From Megaustenia siamemsis (taxonomy: Eukaryota > Mollusca > Gastropoda > Stylommatophora > Ariophantidae): DNA of 64,000 nt. Within the stretch, counting starts at the first letter, position 1; every line of letters starts with the position of its first letter. The stretch lies in the NCBI GenBank assembly GCA_032433765.1, contig JAVIAB010000024.1, forward strand, positions 14,383,126 to 14,447,125. Reading direction: 5' to 3'. The notes under the pieces are model-generated. The model saw only the letters and a list, made by a program, of their open reading frames with translations. It made no database searches and had not been told where the DNA came from. Position numbers and translations under genes: made by a program. Shown piece by piece: positions 1 to 10,035 of this stretch.

Positions 1-412
1 TCCTATGGAAGTGAATCATGGAAAATAAGACTGCAGGCGAGCAAATCACTGGATTCTGTAGAAATGTGGTTTTACAGAAGAATGTTGAGAATACCATGGA
101 AAACTAAGAAGAGTGATGAAAACGTTCTGAAAGAGGTCAAAGCAAGAAGAGAACTAATTTCTAATGTTAGGAAGAAATAATCCTAATTTTTTGGCCATGT
201 AATGAGAAGAGAACAACTGGAATATATTGTAACAACGGGGAAAATTGAGAGACGAAGAGATAGAGGGAAGCAAAGAGAAAAGATATCAGACAGCTTAAGA
301 GAATGGCTTGGCAAAAGGTCAACAATAGAAATTATAAATAACTGTAGAAATCGAAAGTTGTGGAGAGACATGATCACCCACGCCAGCAGGTATGGTACTT
401 GATGATGATTAT
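1..412 (+). pseudogene. LINE-A 3' fragment: end of reverse-transcriptase ORF2
   Basis: The + strand reads as the C-terminal part of a non-LTR retrotransposon ORF2, downstream of the reverse-transcriptase core. It has a YGSESW-like start, then MWFYRRMLRIPW, then FFGHVMRREQLEYIVTTGK, a basic RRRDRGKQREK stretch and LWRDMITHASR, ending in TGATGATGATT. Two in-frame stops, near 178 and 184, split it, so it is dead. The left end runs out of the window. The TGATGATG-type end recurs in other copies here and marks the element's 3' end. RTE-like elements often end in short tandem repeats, but the clade is not settled from this fragment. Confidence 0.85.
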
Positions 413-544
413 TCTACTTATTGGAGAATCTCAGAAACAGCAAGGAAGAAAATCCGTTCCCTTTAAATAAAATGCTACAGAAAAATCTGTAAGTTTTACT
501 GGTTATTGAAAATAGAGTAACGAAGACATATTCAACGACTCAAG

Positions 545-735
545 GATTAAAAAGAACTGGCTTAGAATCACCATTCTACAGGGGCAATTAAAATATGACC
601 ATGGCAAAAGACACAGTGGGCTGGAAAGAACAATAATGGAAGGCATTATTTCTGGACGACGCATCAGGGACAGAGCAAGGAGAAGGTGGTTACCAGACAT
701 TAAAGAGACCTTGAACATGACAACAGAGGGAGAGG
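545..735 (+). pseudogene. LINE-D C-terminal ORF2 remnant (seed of the 61-bp array)
   Basis: One + frame gives KRHSGLERTIMEG, then SGRRIRDRARRRW, then DIKETLNMTTEGE. A neighbouring frame continues LARDRNSFRRAVV and ATFCWRS. This order (basic GR.R.R..W, then an acidic linker, then .A.DR..FR..V) is the usual end of LINE ORF2 proteins. The switch of frame shows at least one indel. The last 61 bases of this segment, from GGAGATCT to the next GGAGATCT, are the unit of the array that follows directly. Confidence 0.75.
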
Positions 736-2041
736 AGATCTGGCTAGAGACAGAAATTCTTTCAGACGAGCTGTGGTGATTGCAACGTTCTGTTGGAGAT
801 CTAGATAGAGACGGCTGTGGTGAATGCAACGTTCTGTTGGAGATCTAGATAGAGACAGAAATTCTTTCAGACGAGCTGTGGTGAATGCAACGTTCTGTTG
901 GAGATCTAGATAGAGACAGAGATTCTTTCAGACGAGCTGTGGTGAATGCAACGTTCTGTTGGAGATCTAGAAAGAGACAGAAATTCTTTCAGACGAGCTG
1001 TGGTGAATGCAACGTTCTGTTGGAGATCTAGATAGAGACAGAAATTCTTTCAGACGAGCTGTGGTGAATGCAACGTTCTGTTGGAGATCTAGATAGAGAC
1101 GGCTGTGGTGAATGTAACGTTCTGTTGGAGATCTGGCTAGAGACAGAGATTCTTTCAGACGAGCTGTGGTGAATGCAACGTTCTGTTGGAGATCTAGCTA
1201 GAGACAGAGATTCTTTCAGACGAGTTGTGATGAATGCAACGTTCTGTTGGAGATCTAGCTAGAGACAGAGATTCTTTCAGACGAGCTGTGATGAATGCAA
1301 CGTTCTGTGGAAGATCTAGCTAGAGACAGAGATTCTTTCAGACGAGCTGTGATGAATGCAACGTTCTGTGGAAGATCTAGCTAGAGACAGAGATTCTTTC
1401 AGACGAGCTGTGATGAATGCAACGTTCTGTTGGAGATCTGGCTAGAGACAGAGATTCTTTCAGACGAGCTGTGATGAATGCAACGTTCTGTTGGAGATCT
1501 AGCTAGAGACAGAGATTCTTTCAGGCGGGCTGTGATGAATGCAACGTTCTGTGGAAGATCTGGCTAGAGACAGAGATTCTTTCAGACGGGCTGTGATGAA
1601 TGCAACGTTCTGTTGGAGATCTAGCTAGAGACAGAGATTCTTTCAGACGAGCTGTGATGAATGCAACGTTCTGTGGAAGATCTGGCTAGAGACAGAGATT
1701 CTTTCAGACGAGTTGTGATGAATGCAACGTTCTGTGGAAGATCTGGCTAGAGACAGAGATTCTTTCAGACGAGCTGTGATGAATGCAACGTTCTGTGGAA
1801 GATCTGGCTAGAGACAGAGATTCTTTCAGACGAGTTGTGATGAATGCAACGTTCTGTGGAAGATCTGGCTAGAGACAGAGATTCTTTCAGACGAGTTGTG
1901 ATGAATGCAACGTTCTGTTGGAGATCTAGCTAGAGACAGAGATTCTTTCAGGCGAGCTGTGATGAATGCAACGTTCTGTGGAAGATCTGACTAGAGACAG
2001 AGATTCTTTCAGACGAGTTGTGATGAATGCAACGTTCTACA
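722..2041 (+). repeat. 61-bp minisatellite derived from LINE-D ORF2 end
   Basis: About 22 tandem units, period 61 bp (for example GAGACAGAGATTCTTTCAGA starts at 1201, 1262 and so on). Each unit encodes the LINE-D stretch LARDR.SFRRAVVNATFCW in one frame, but 61 is not a multiple of three, so the reading frame changes every unit. Two short units (around 809 and 1099) carry the same internal deletion. Left units have GTGGTGAATG and right units mostly GTGATGAATG, so variants have spread locally. Confidence 0.95.
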
Positions 2042-2384
2042 AAGGTTGCGACCTGATAATAATTATACTCATATTTTTATTTTTTCTTGCTCGTCCTTCA
2101 TTGTACAAAAGATTGTGTTAGGCAATGCTCTGCACCATGCGTTCTCTGTTCTGTCAGATGCGGTCTACCCTTTATAGTTTAGGGAGTGATCCTTAATATA
2201 GTTGGTGTATTCTTGTCTTCCTAATACATCCTGTCTATTATTCTGGAAATTCTCATGATGCTTCATTGATATCTTCTAGGTTTGGTGACTTTTATGACAA
2301 CCTGGTTTTGTTTGTTTAACACCAACTTAAACATGTTTTATTTATTGGTTTAATCAGTAGTACACGTATAAACATGATATATTC
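2042..2384. other. Unassigned AT-rich spacer
   Basis: I see no ORF, SINE head or tandem repeat here. It separates the 61-bp array from the next LINE remnant. Confidence 0.5.
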
Positions 2385-2610
2385 ATCATCATCATTATCA
2401 GCATCTTCAACAGACGCCATACTGGTTGACGTAGGCGATCATCTCTCTCTCTAGATCACCCGGTCCTTAATGTCATAATTACAGTCCGTGATCTTTTATT
2501 ATGTACTTTGATAACCTCTTCAATATTTTTCCTTTTGGTTTTCCTATGTTCTTCTTTCTATTAACCCTGCCTGTTGTTACATCATTTCTCAATGCCTTCT
2601 TTCCGTGTGA
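2385..2610 (-). pseudogene. Divergent LINE-A/B-related 3' end, reversed
   Basis: The left edge is a CATCATCATCATTATCA run followed by CGCCATACTGGTTGACGTAG, close to the reversed 3' end of LINE-B elsewhere in the window (CATCATG, then GCCATACCGGTTGGCGTAGG). Read on the minus strand the body gives VTTGRVNRKKNIGKPKGK and ILKRLSKY, matching the VTTGKIKGKRDRG.QREKILDSL block of LINE-A/B with many changes. It is an old, eroded copy or a related family. Confidence 0.6.
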
Positions 2611-2814
2611 GATATCCAATAGATTGTCTCTTCAGTATATATATATATGGCCCTTTTCGTCTTGTCACATGGTCTAGTGGAGGCCATTGTGTACTTTTTT
2701 GAGTTTTTTTTTTTTTGTCGAACAGCTTCTCTCGTGGCTAATTCTACCAACGTTTGACAAACACACACGGCCATAGAATGAACAAGTCAGGCCCACTGAT
2801 CCAAAGTTTTTTTT

Positions 2815-3240
2815 CCATCTTTGATCATAAGTATTTTCTCTTGAGATTTGTGCATTAGCATAGTCTCAAATGATATTATACCACTCCTTATACATGCTCT
2901 CCATGATGTGCGATCACTTGCCAGATGTTTCCAGTCATTTTCTTAGATGGAGAAATAATTCAGAGATGATTTACATATATCTCTATATGGAAGTTTAAGT
3001 CTGTCGATTTGTCTTTTTCCGTGTGTTAGTTCACCACCTTCCGTATGGTTTAATGATATTCCTGGTTTCTCCAACTCGTTTTAAACATTTTCATTTGTAA
3101 TGTTTGCTGTGCATGAAATACCTAGTATTCTTCTGACGAACCACATCTCAGATACCTGTAATGTTTTTAGTTCTGTCTTGCTTACCCCTCATGACTCACT
3201 CCCGAAAAGGTTCGATGTAGCACTTCAGGTCACATTTACT
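2815..3240 (-). pseudogene. LINE-I C-terminal ORF2 remnant
   Basis: The minus strand reads FGSES*GVSKTELKTLQV, MWFVRRILGISC, HTEGGELTHGKRQIDRLKLP and ENDWKHLASDRTSWRACIRS across several frames. HGKRQ..RLKLPYRDICK followed by DW..LA.DR..WR is a characteristic end of one group of LINE ORF2 proteins. Stops and frame changes make it a pseudogene. It differs from the other families here in having the GELTHGKRQ motif. Confidence 0.75.
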
Positions 3241-3317
3241 AACATTAATTGACAAATTGTAAAACACTATTTTCTTTTGATGCAGATCTTCTATTTGTAG
3301 TTCTACCATCTACTTTC

Positions 3318-3556
3318 TTCAGTAAAAGTAAAGTACCCTCGTCACGCCAAGTGTCGTATAGGGAATATGGTGTTAGTGACCATAAATTTTACAGACCTTC
3401 GGCACACAATTTTTGGGGTAATGTGGTCGGTATTACGCCCGTGCCGCTTTACTTTCCCGGAAAAAAATCCGGTACCCATTAAATGCTGGGTGAACCCTAC
3501 CTCTTGTCCTTTGTAGTCCAGTTCACTAACCACTGAGCTATCGCAGCTCCCTTACT
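3318..3556 (-). mobile_element. SINE-1 copy, reversed
   Basis: The right end is the reverse complement of a tRNA-like head (CACTAACCACTGAGCTATCG, giving the A box CGATAGCTCAGTGGTTAGTG on the minus strand). Then come the CACCCAGC...ATGGGTACC core (about 3470-3495), the GCGGCACGGGCGTAATACCG block, and a tail ending CTTTACTTTTACTG. The B-box region is shortened compared with the copy at 31864. It is non-coding, so it depends on a LINE for mobility. Confidence 0.8.
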
Positions 3557-3599
3557 GCATACAGTAGCAGGTAAAAATTACGCAACCTAACATCATTTG

Positions 3600-3832
3600 A
3601 TGAGTAATCATCATTTTTGGGACATGTTATGAAAAAAGAACAGCTTGAATATATTGTGACAACTGGGAAAATTGAGAGACGAAGAGATAGAGGGAAGCAA
3701 AGAGAAAAGCTACTAGACAACTTAAGAGAATGTCTTGGCAGAACGTCAACAACAGAAATGATAAATAACTGTCGAGATAAAAAGTTGTGCAGAGATATGA
3801 TCACCTACGCCAGCAGGCATGGTACATGATTA
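3600..3832 (+). pseudogene. LINE-A 3' fragment (~230 bp)
   Basis: A 5'-truncated LINE-A copy starting just before the FWGHVMKKEQLEYIVTTGK block. This short reading frame (3617-3829) has no internal stop and ends RDMITYASRHGT, followed by a TGATTATGATGATGATT tail. The missing 5' part makes it non-functional. The truncation point is close to that of several other LINE-A/B copies in the window. Confidence 0.85.
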
Positions 3833-3845
3833 TGATGATGATTAG

Positions 3846-4271
3846 ACATTGATTATTGCACCTCTCGAAACACTTACATTTCCGGTCATTGATATGTTTA
3901 TTAGGACTATTAACTAAACAAGCATCATTCATACATAGATATTTATTTTGGCAAACAAAATTGTTACTCTCTTTCTTTGTCCAGCGTCGCAAATTTAAAC
4001 CGCTTTCATATATCATCAGTGTTAAGAAAGAGTGGAATGTATGCTTTAAGGGCAGGACACCTTCTTCCAGAAATGCTGTAAAGTTTCAGAGATTATAACT
4101 AAAAAGCCACTTTACGATGAAAACAAACAGCCGTGGATAATGAACCCGTAGTAATTAAAAGTCCAAAAGGCGCAGATATGTCGCTTTTGTCGTAAATAAG
4201 CGAAATAACCCCTCCATGCAGACGTAACGGATGAGCTCTAAGAAGATGATTCTTGTTTCAAATAAAAAAGA
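3846..4271. other. Unassigned spacer
   Basis: No recognisable repeat or gene. An open frame at 3856-4098 has no motif I know and is probably chance. Confidence 0.4.
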
Positions 4272-4541
4272 AACTGCGGGGGCCTCGGTAGCCTAGTTGG
4301 GGGCCTCAGTAGCCTAGTTGGGGGCCTCGGTAGCCTAGTTCGGGGCCTCGGTAGCCTAGTTGGGGGGCCTTGGTAGCCAAGTTGGGGGCCTTGGTAGCCA
4401 AGTTGGGGGCCTCGGTAGCCTAGTTGGAGGCCTCGGTAGCCTAGTTGGGGGCCTCGGTAGCCTAGTTGGGGGGCCTCGGTAGCCTAGTTGGGGGGCCTCG
4501 GTAGCCTAGCTGGGGAGCCTCGGTAGCCTAGTTGGGAAAAC
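4272..4541 (+). repeat. 21-bp array of SINE-2 heads, each carrying a Pol III A box
   Basis: Twelve tandem units of about 21 bp with the motif GGTAGCCTAGTTGGGGGCCT. TAGCCTAGTTGG fits the Pol III A-box consensus TRGCNNAGYNGG exactly, and two units have TAGCCAAGTTGG. The last unit runs straight into the body of SINE-2, so the array is its amplified 5' head. Some units carry an extra G. The same arrangement occurs in reverse at 53583-54715. Confidence 0.9.
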
Positions 4542-4835
4542 CATCTGACTGGGCTACCGACGTTCGGACAACCCGTGTTCGATTCTCACTGGAAGCAGTG
4601 TGAGTCATACTCGTGGCTGGAAAAAAAAATACCCCCGCGGTCGACCCAGCCGCTGACAGAAATGGGTACAAGGGTAATACTCTGGAAAGGTGGGGAATGC
4701 CGATCGTGAGTTCCGATGCTTGAAGCGACACTATCCGGAAACATCCGAACACTTATGGATAGGCGACCGAGCACACACGGGTGAAAACTCGCGTGCTAAC
4801 ACGCCGGTTGAAGTCTCGTATTTAACCTTTACCCT
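4512..4835 (+). mobile_element. SINE-2, tRNA-derived, with amplified head
   Basis: A box TAGCCTAGTTGG at 4524-4535 and B-box-like GTGTTCGATTC at 4575-4585 form an internal Pol III promoter of tRNA type. The body contains CCCAGCCGCTGACAGAAATG followed by GGTAC (the core shared with SINE-1), then TGAAGCGACACTATCCGGAA, and ends near TTTAACCTTTACCCTACC. A second copy at 53583-53905 defines the family. There is no coding capacity. Confidence 0.85.
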
Positions 4836-5370
4836 ACCAAATAAAAACTGCAGACGAGGTTGATTTTGAAACGAAACAATCGCCTACATCAAACAGCAGT
4901 CACATGATGATAGTAACGACGCCAGCAGTCGAAACTTAACCCTCATTAAAATCAGCCGATCCGTGCACAAAGAAAATACAGTCCATCCCTCGGGCCACAG
5001 CGATCCAGACTTGGCATAACCCTTCGGCTACATCTTAGTACAAATAATTAGGGCAGTCCAAGTCATTGGGTACCAGACACCAGTTGGATCTCGACATTTA
5101 TCGACAGCTCTCGCACCTAATTTACCCCAGATTTACATCTGCTAAGTTGAACAAGACATTTTTAGAAAATCGCATTTTTAAATAAAATTTACAAACAAAC
5201 TTTGGTGTAATTTGTCAAATCCCCAGCACGGCTGTTTTTCATTAGTATTTTAGTTGCTCTGCTCAAATATATCTTTTCAGAAATATAAAAGGTATATGTT
5301 TTTTTTAATCTGCTACAGATACCAGTTATTCAAGAGTATCTCAAGAGAAAATAACATTTCAGAAAATATA
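4836..5370. other. Unassigned spacer
   Basis: No supported feature. It contains short runs of mixed composition between SINE-2 and a LINE-B fragment. Confidence 0.4.
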
Positions 5371-5374
5371 AAAC

Positions 5375-5605
5375 GTCTTATGCAACAAATCTATGCCAAT
5401 AGAAGTGAGAAAGAGAGTCTGTCGACGCTAAATAGAGCCAATTCTGACCTTTGGGAACGAATCATGGACAGTAGACAAGCAAATGAAAAGACGATTAGAG
5501 GCCACAGAGATGGAATTACTCAAAAGAATGTTGAAAGTTTCCAGGACAGCTAGTAAGACCAAAGAGGAAATTCTCAAAAAGGCCAACACAAAAAAAGGAG
5601 CTCGT
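5375..5605 (+). pseudogene. LINE-B internal ORF2 fragment
   Basis: In staggered frames it reads LMQQIYANRSEKESLSTLNR, then MKRRLEATEMELLKRMLKVS, then TKEEILKKANTKKG. The matching copies at 41790 and 59070 continue to the element's end, but this one stops at the KKGA position, so it is truncated at both sides. A 32-bp array begins about 70 bp downstream. Confidence 0.8.
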
Positions 5606-5669
5606 CATTCATCGGTAAACATCGTATTAGACGGCTATTTACAGGTTGCCATTTTAATAACCTTTTTGC

Positions 5670-6385
5670 AGCTATGTATGTCATCATTATGTCTACTCCT
5701 TCATTAATGTCTGTCATCATTATGCCTACACCTTCATTAATGTATGTCATCATTATGTCTACACCTTCATTAATGTCTGTCATCATTATGCCTACACCTT
5801 CATTATGTCTGTCATCATTATGTCTACACCTTCATAAATGTCTGTCATCATTATGCCTACACCTTCATTATGTCTGTCATCATTATGTCTACACCTTCAT
5901 TAATGTCTGTCATCATTATGCCTACACCTTCATTATGTCTGTCATCATTATGTCTACTCCTTCATTATGTCTGTCATCATTATGCCTACACCTTCATTAA
6001 TGTCTGTCATCATTATGCCTACACATTCATTATGTATGTCATCATTATGCCTACACTTTCATTATGTATGTCATCATTATGCCTACTACTCAATTATGTC
6101 TGTCATGATTATGCCTACTCCATTATGTATGTCATCATTATGCCTACACCATCATTATGTCTGTCATCATTATGCCTACACCTTCACTATGTCTGTCATC
6201 ATTATGCCTACGCCTTCATTATGTCTGTTATCATTATGCCTACACCTTCATTATGACTGCCATAATTATGCCAACACCTTCATTATGTATGTCATAATTA
6301 TGCCTACACCTTCATTATGTTTGTCATAATTATGCCTACACATTCATAATGTCTGTCATCATTATGTCCACACCTTCGCAGTGTT
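5670..6385 (+). repeat. 32-bp minisatellite
   Basis: About 22 units of period 32-33 bp with the motif TGTCATCATTATGCCTACAC. Units with CATTAATG (33 bp) are mostly at the left. The unit has no stop in several frames, which generates apparent low-complexity ORFs such as SVIIMPTPSL. No parent element is recognised. Confidence 0.95.
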
Positions 6386-6610
6386 TTCACATCTTCCATT
6401 TCAGATAAAACTGATTATCAACAGATTTCCTACCTGTTCCAAGCTAGCGCATTTCGCGTTAATCCTAATATATCTAGGTCATATCTATCCACCTCGCTCG
6501 CGACTTGTGCTTGTTTCGTCGGCGCGGCCATTGTTCGTACATTCTAAAATTCTATTGTTGTTGTCTTAGGACCGAAAATACTATCACTATTATCTACTGC
6601 TAATTGACAC
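6386..6610. other. Unassigned spacer
   Basis: A short ORF at 6381-6569 begins inside the array's end and has no recognisable domain. Confidence 0.35.
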
Positions 6611-6639
6611 ATTCTGTATCAGGTCTACGTTTCATTAAC

Positions 6640-7840
6640 AAAATCGCTTTTACGATAGCGGCTTGTTAAACCAACGGTTCTATACCAAGCCGGAGAAAAA
6701 TAATTCCTCCATTTTGGATCCAAACGGAAACGAGCGGAGTATTCTGAAGCAATATGGTTTACCATTAAAAAATCATAAATATTATTAAAGACATTTATGA
6801 TGGCTACACATGTGCAGTTCGAACAGAGGAAGGACTGAGCGAATGTTTCCCAATAGAAACTGGGGTTAAACAAGGACGTATTTTATCGCGCTAGTTATTT
6901 GGAGTTGTTATGGACTTCATAATGAAGAAGTAATAAAGGCATCAAATGAATACAAGGACACCATTTGGAGGACCTTGACTTTGCTTATGACATAGTCCTC
7001 ATCAGCAGTCAGATAAAAATGATGCAGGAAAACACAAATGAACTATCATCAATAGCCAGCAAAATTGGGCTTGAGATCAATAATGAAAAGACTAAAGTCA
7101 TGAAAAGTTTAATTCCAACAGATGACAAAATATACATGGAAAACAACCCAGTGGAAGAGATCAATCACTTTATCTATCTTGGAAATCACATTGATCGAGA
7201 AGGGGATACAAGTAAAGAAATTAGAATCAGAATAGCTAAAGCAGCAATGTCTTTCAGAAGCCTTGAAAAGTTGTGGAAATCAAAACTCATCAGCACAAAC
7301 ACAAAACTTAGACTATTCAAATCAAATGCACTATCAACCCTTAAGTATGCGTGTGAAGGCTGGAAAACAACAAGAGACGTAGAAACAAAGTTGAACGCAT
7401 TAGAAAATAAATGTCTAAGGAAAATACTTGGTATAGCGTGGAACGAATTCAAAACAAACGAGGAAATTAGAGAAATCGCCAAACAACCACTAATATCTTC
7501 AGTAATAAAGAAAAGACGATGGTCATATGTTGAACATGAGATGAGAAGAGATAATAGCCGAATAGCAAAGCAAGCCCTCATATGGGAAACAGCAGGTAAG
7601 AGGAAAAGAGGAAGACCCAGAGAGACACTGAGAAGAATATTGATCAGAGTGACAAGAGCAGCAGGAATCGGCGCCCTCAATGGGATAGAGTTGCTTGCAC
7701 AGAACAGAGACAGATGGCAAGATTTGATAAAATATCTTTACAAGGATTGAAAACTTCTAGAATAATAATTTAGACAAGAGAAAGAATATCTGGGTCTACG
7801 CCCTATAGGCCGGCTACGGCTCGAAAGGTCAATAGATATA
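6640..7840 (+). pseudogene. LINE-J: reverse-transcriptase C-terminal half, longest LINE ORF in the window
   Basis: Upstream, broken frames around 6780-6900 read IYDGYTCAVRTEEGLSECFP then ETGVKQGRILS, which is the reverse-transcriptase fingers/palm region (..GVRQGC.LSP.LF in active elements). A 261-codon open stretch (6965-7750) follows. It starts LEDLDFAYDIVLIS at the catalytic motif, passes through NNEKTKVM, YLGNHIDREGD, a YACEGWKTT segment, a KCLRKILGI helix and GKRKRGRPRETLRR, and ends LAQNRDRWQDLIKYL. In active enzymes the catalytic box is FADD. Here it is FAYD, so one essential aspartate is lost. Without an intact N-terminal half or endonuclease, this is a pseudogene. Bases 7751-7840 may be 3' UTR (CCTATAGGCCGGCTACGGCT). 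Confidence 0.85.
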
Positions 7841-8085
7841 AAACATCAGAAAGAAACAACCAACAATTTTCGAGCACATCATGAGAAGAGGAAATTTGGA
7901 ATACTCGGTCACAAATTGCAAAACACAGGGAAAGAGAAATCACGGACGATAAAGCGAGAAGATACTAGATAGCTTAGTGTCATGGCATGGAAAACAGTCA
8001 ACAACAAAATTGATGCTCGGTGGATAGAAAATGTGGAAGGACATGATCGCCTACGCCAACTGGTATGGCACATGATGATGAAGAT
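7841..8085 (+). pseudogene. LINE-B 3' fragment (~245 bp)
   Basis: Begins AAAACATCAGAAAGAAAC and continues through FEHIMRRGNLEYSVTNCK, ending MIAYANWYGT and then GATGATGAAG. Substitutions and stops break the reading. The start matches the hotspot of truncation seen in other LINE-A/B copies. Confidence 0.8.
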
Positions 8086-8204
8086 AATATTCGAGTTGGT
8101 TAGAGGTTAAATTTGGATAACATTTCTGGTTAAAAAGTTGAATTACGTTCGACACAAAAGATCGAAAGTTCCCAACATCTTGTGTTTGTTACCAGCAGTT
8201 CTCT

Positions 8205-8445
8205 AATCTGCTGGCGTAGGTGATCATGTCTCTCCACAACTTTCGATCACGACAGTTATTTATAATTTCTGTTGTTGACCTTCTGCCAAGCCATTCTCTT
8301 AAACTGTCTAGTATTTTTTCTCTCTGCTTCCCTCTATCTCTTCGTCCCTCAATTTTTCCAGTTGTTACAATATATTCCAGCTGTTCTCTTCCCATTACAT
8401 GGCCAAAAATTGATGATTGTTTCTTCCTAATATTGGAAATTACAG
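8205..8445 (-). pseudogene. LINE-A 3' fragment, reversed
   Basis: On the minus strand this reads GHVMGREQLEYIVTTGK, a basic RDRGKQREK block, LDSLREWLGRRSTTEI and RDRKLWRDMITYASR. It lacks the CATCATCA terminal tail, so the 3' tip is lost or the copy was cut by a later event. The apparent hydrophobic + strand ORF here is its antisense. Confidence 0.85.
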
Positions 8446-8535
8446 GACATCTTCACTAAAAAAAAATTCGGCAAAATTTGCAGGATTATTGCTGAAATTA
8501 TATTTTATGCTTATAACAAGTAACTATTGAGCTAG

Positions 8536-8537
<2 letters not shown>

Positions 8538-8577
<40 letters not shown>
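8538..8577 (+). repeat. Poly(A) run of 40
   Basis: An uninterrupted run of 40 A. It could be the tail of an eroded retroelement, but the sequence to its left is not a recognised family. Length may be affected by assembly. Confidence 0.95.
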
Positions 8578-8579
<2 letters not shown>

Positions 8580-8639
8580 AATTATATCTCTGCTAAATTC
8601 GGTCTTTGTCACATTTGCTTCTTGATATTATTTTTACAT

Positions 8640-9055
8640 CTTTATTCCAACGTTGTGCTCCCAATGCCAGACTTGGACTTTATAGACCCAAGAACAACAA
8701 GAAAAATAAACACTACCGAGACTAAATGTGTCAGACGAATGACAGGAAACGGTGTAAAAGAAAAGATAAGAAATGAAGAACTGAGATAAAAGTTGGGAAT
8801 AATTCCCGCTATAGAATACATAAAGAAACAACAGATAAAATGGTTTTGCCATGTGACAAGGCAGACTAATCAAAACACAACACAACGAGCCCTCAATAAA
8901 CGTTGCGAGAATACTAGACCCAACGGTCGACCACGAAAAAGATGGATCGATGGATTATTAGAAGCACTAGGAAACATAACAGCAGCAGAGGAGAACATAA
9001 GATCAAAAGACCGTAAATTATATCTCCCCTCGACGCAGAAAGTCAAATGAGGAAG
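8640..9055 (+). pseudogene. LINE-C C-terminal ORF2 fragment
   Basis: Reading starts at CSQCQTWTL-like codons, passes CVRRMTGN, and then in an open stretch (8793-9050) gives EYIKKQQIKWFCHVTRQT, RALNKRCENTRPNGRPRKRW and a final KDRKLYLPST. KQQIKWFGHV..M and GRPRKRWIDG are LINE ORF2 C-terminal hallmarks. A stop near 8789 interrupts it. A reversed copy lies at 60105-60365. Confidence 0.8.
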
Positions 9056-9069
9056 TAAATAAGAAGAAA

Positions 9070-9300
9070 GAATACATAAAGAAACAACAGATAAAGTGGT
9101 TTTGTCAGGTGATAGGGTAGAAAACGAAAAAAAAAATACGAGACTTTAATAAACTTTGCGAGAACACCAGACCCAAGAGCCGACCACGATAAAAGATGGA
9201 TAGGTGGAGTATTATAACCACTATGAAACGTAACATCAACAGAGGTAAAGATAAGAGCACAAATTACATCTCCCCTCGACGCTGAAAGGTAATTGAGGAA
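9070..9300 (+). pseudogene. Second, degraded LINE-C copy in tandem
   Basis: Repeats the last ~230 bp of the preceding LINE-C: CATAAAGAAACAACAGATAA, then the FCQVIG region, the RTPDPR..TTIKDG region, and TACATCTCCCCTCGACGC at the end. It has more indels than its neighbour and follows after about 15 bp in the same orientation. It is either a local duplication or a second insertion. Confidence 0.75.
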
Positions 9301-9675
9301 GGTAATTGTATGGTAACGTTTCTATGCCCACCATTGCGGTGTTTGCATGTTGAGTAATGTGTTTATGTGATTTACAGTGTAAGTGTTTAACCATGAGTGT
9401 CGGTGAATCTTCCTACGTGTTTATGTGATCTGCGTGAGTGTTTAATACTGAGCCAGCAGATCTTGATGTATGGGACGAAATCCCCCACATTTAACAATTG
9501 GCTGAATTGAGAGCCAGTGAATGTTCGATCAAATGTTCAGTGGACACGCAAACAACGAGCCACCAGACGAGTGCGTCAAAGGGACCGGCAGTCGAGGTGA
9601 CGGGAGATATATTATTGTCATGGATCTTTGAGAGCAGGAATAGATCAGGTCGGCTTGTAACGATCTAAATTTGTA
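9301..9675. other. Unassigned spacer
   Basis: Contains a loose repeat of GTGTTTATGTGAT (9358 and 9417) and nothing else I can support. Confidence 0.4.
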
Positions 9676-10035
9676 TGTGTTGGGGAGGAAGGAAGGAAGA
9701 AACCAAAAAACACAGGAATGAAAGAAAGGAAGGAAGGAATAAATAAATAAATAAATAATGAAGGAAAGAAAGAAAGGAGGAAAGAAAGAAAGGAAGGAAG
9801 GAAGAAAGAAACAATGAAACAAACAAGTGGAAGGAAGGAAAGAAGGAAGTAAGGAAGGAAGGAAAGAAGGAAGGAAGGAAGGAAGGAAAGAAGAGAAGGA
9901 AAAAGAAAGGAAAGGAAAGGAAAAGAAAGAAAAAAAGAAGAAAAGAAAGAGAAGAAAAGAAAAGATAAGAAAAAGAAAAAAGCAAAAGAAGAAAGAAAGA
10001 AAGAAAGAAAGTAAGAAAGAAAGAAAGAAAGAAAA
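9676..10035 (+). repeat. Purine-only microsatellite (GGAA/GAAA type)
   Basis: About 360 bp of almost pure A/G built from GGAAGGAA, GAAAGAAA and AAAAGAAA with few interruptions, including an AATA run at 9741-9758. Homopurine mirror-symmetric tracts can form triplex DNA. The reverse strand gives artefactual Phe/Ser/Leu ORFs. Confidence 0.9.

Noticed and set aside
6965..7750. Active LINE reverse transcriptase
   Set aside because: The catalytic FADD is FAYD, the upstream RT region is frameshifted, and no endonuclease is present.
8220..8459. Hydrophobic ORFs beginning MIMSLHNFRS, seen at many places, as a membrane protein family
   Set aside because: They are exactly antisense to the LINE-A ORF2 end (LWRDMITYASR read backwards).
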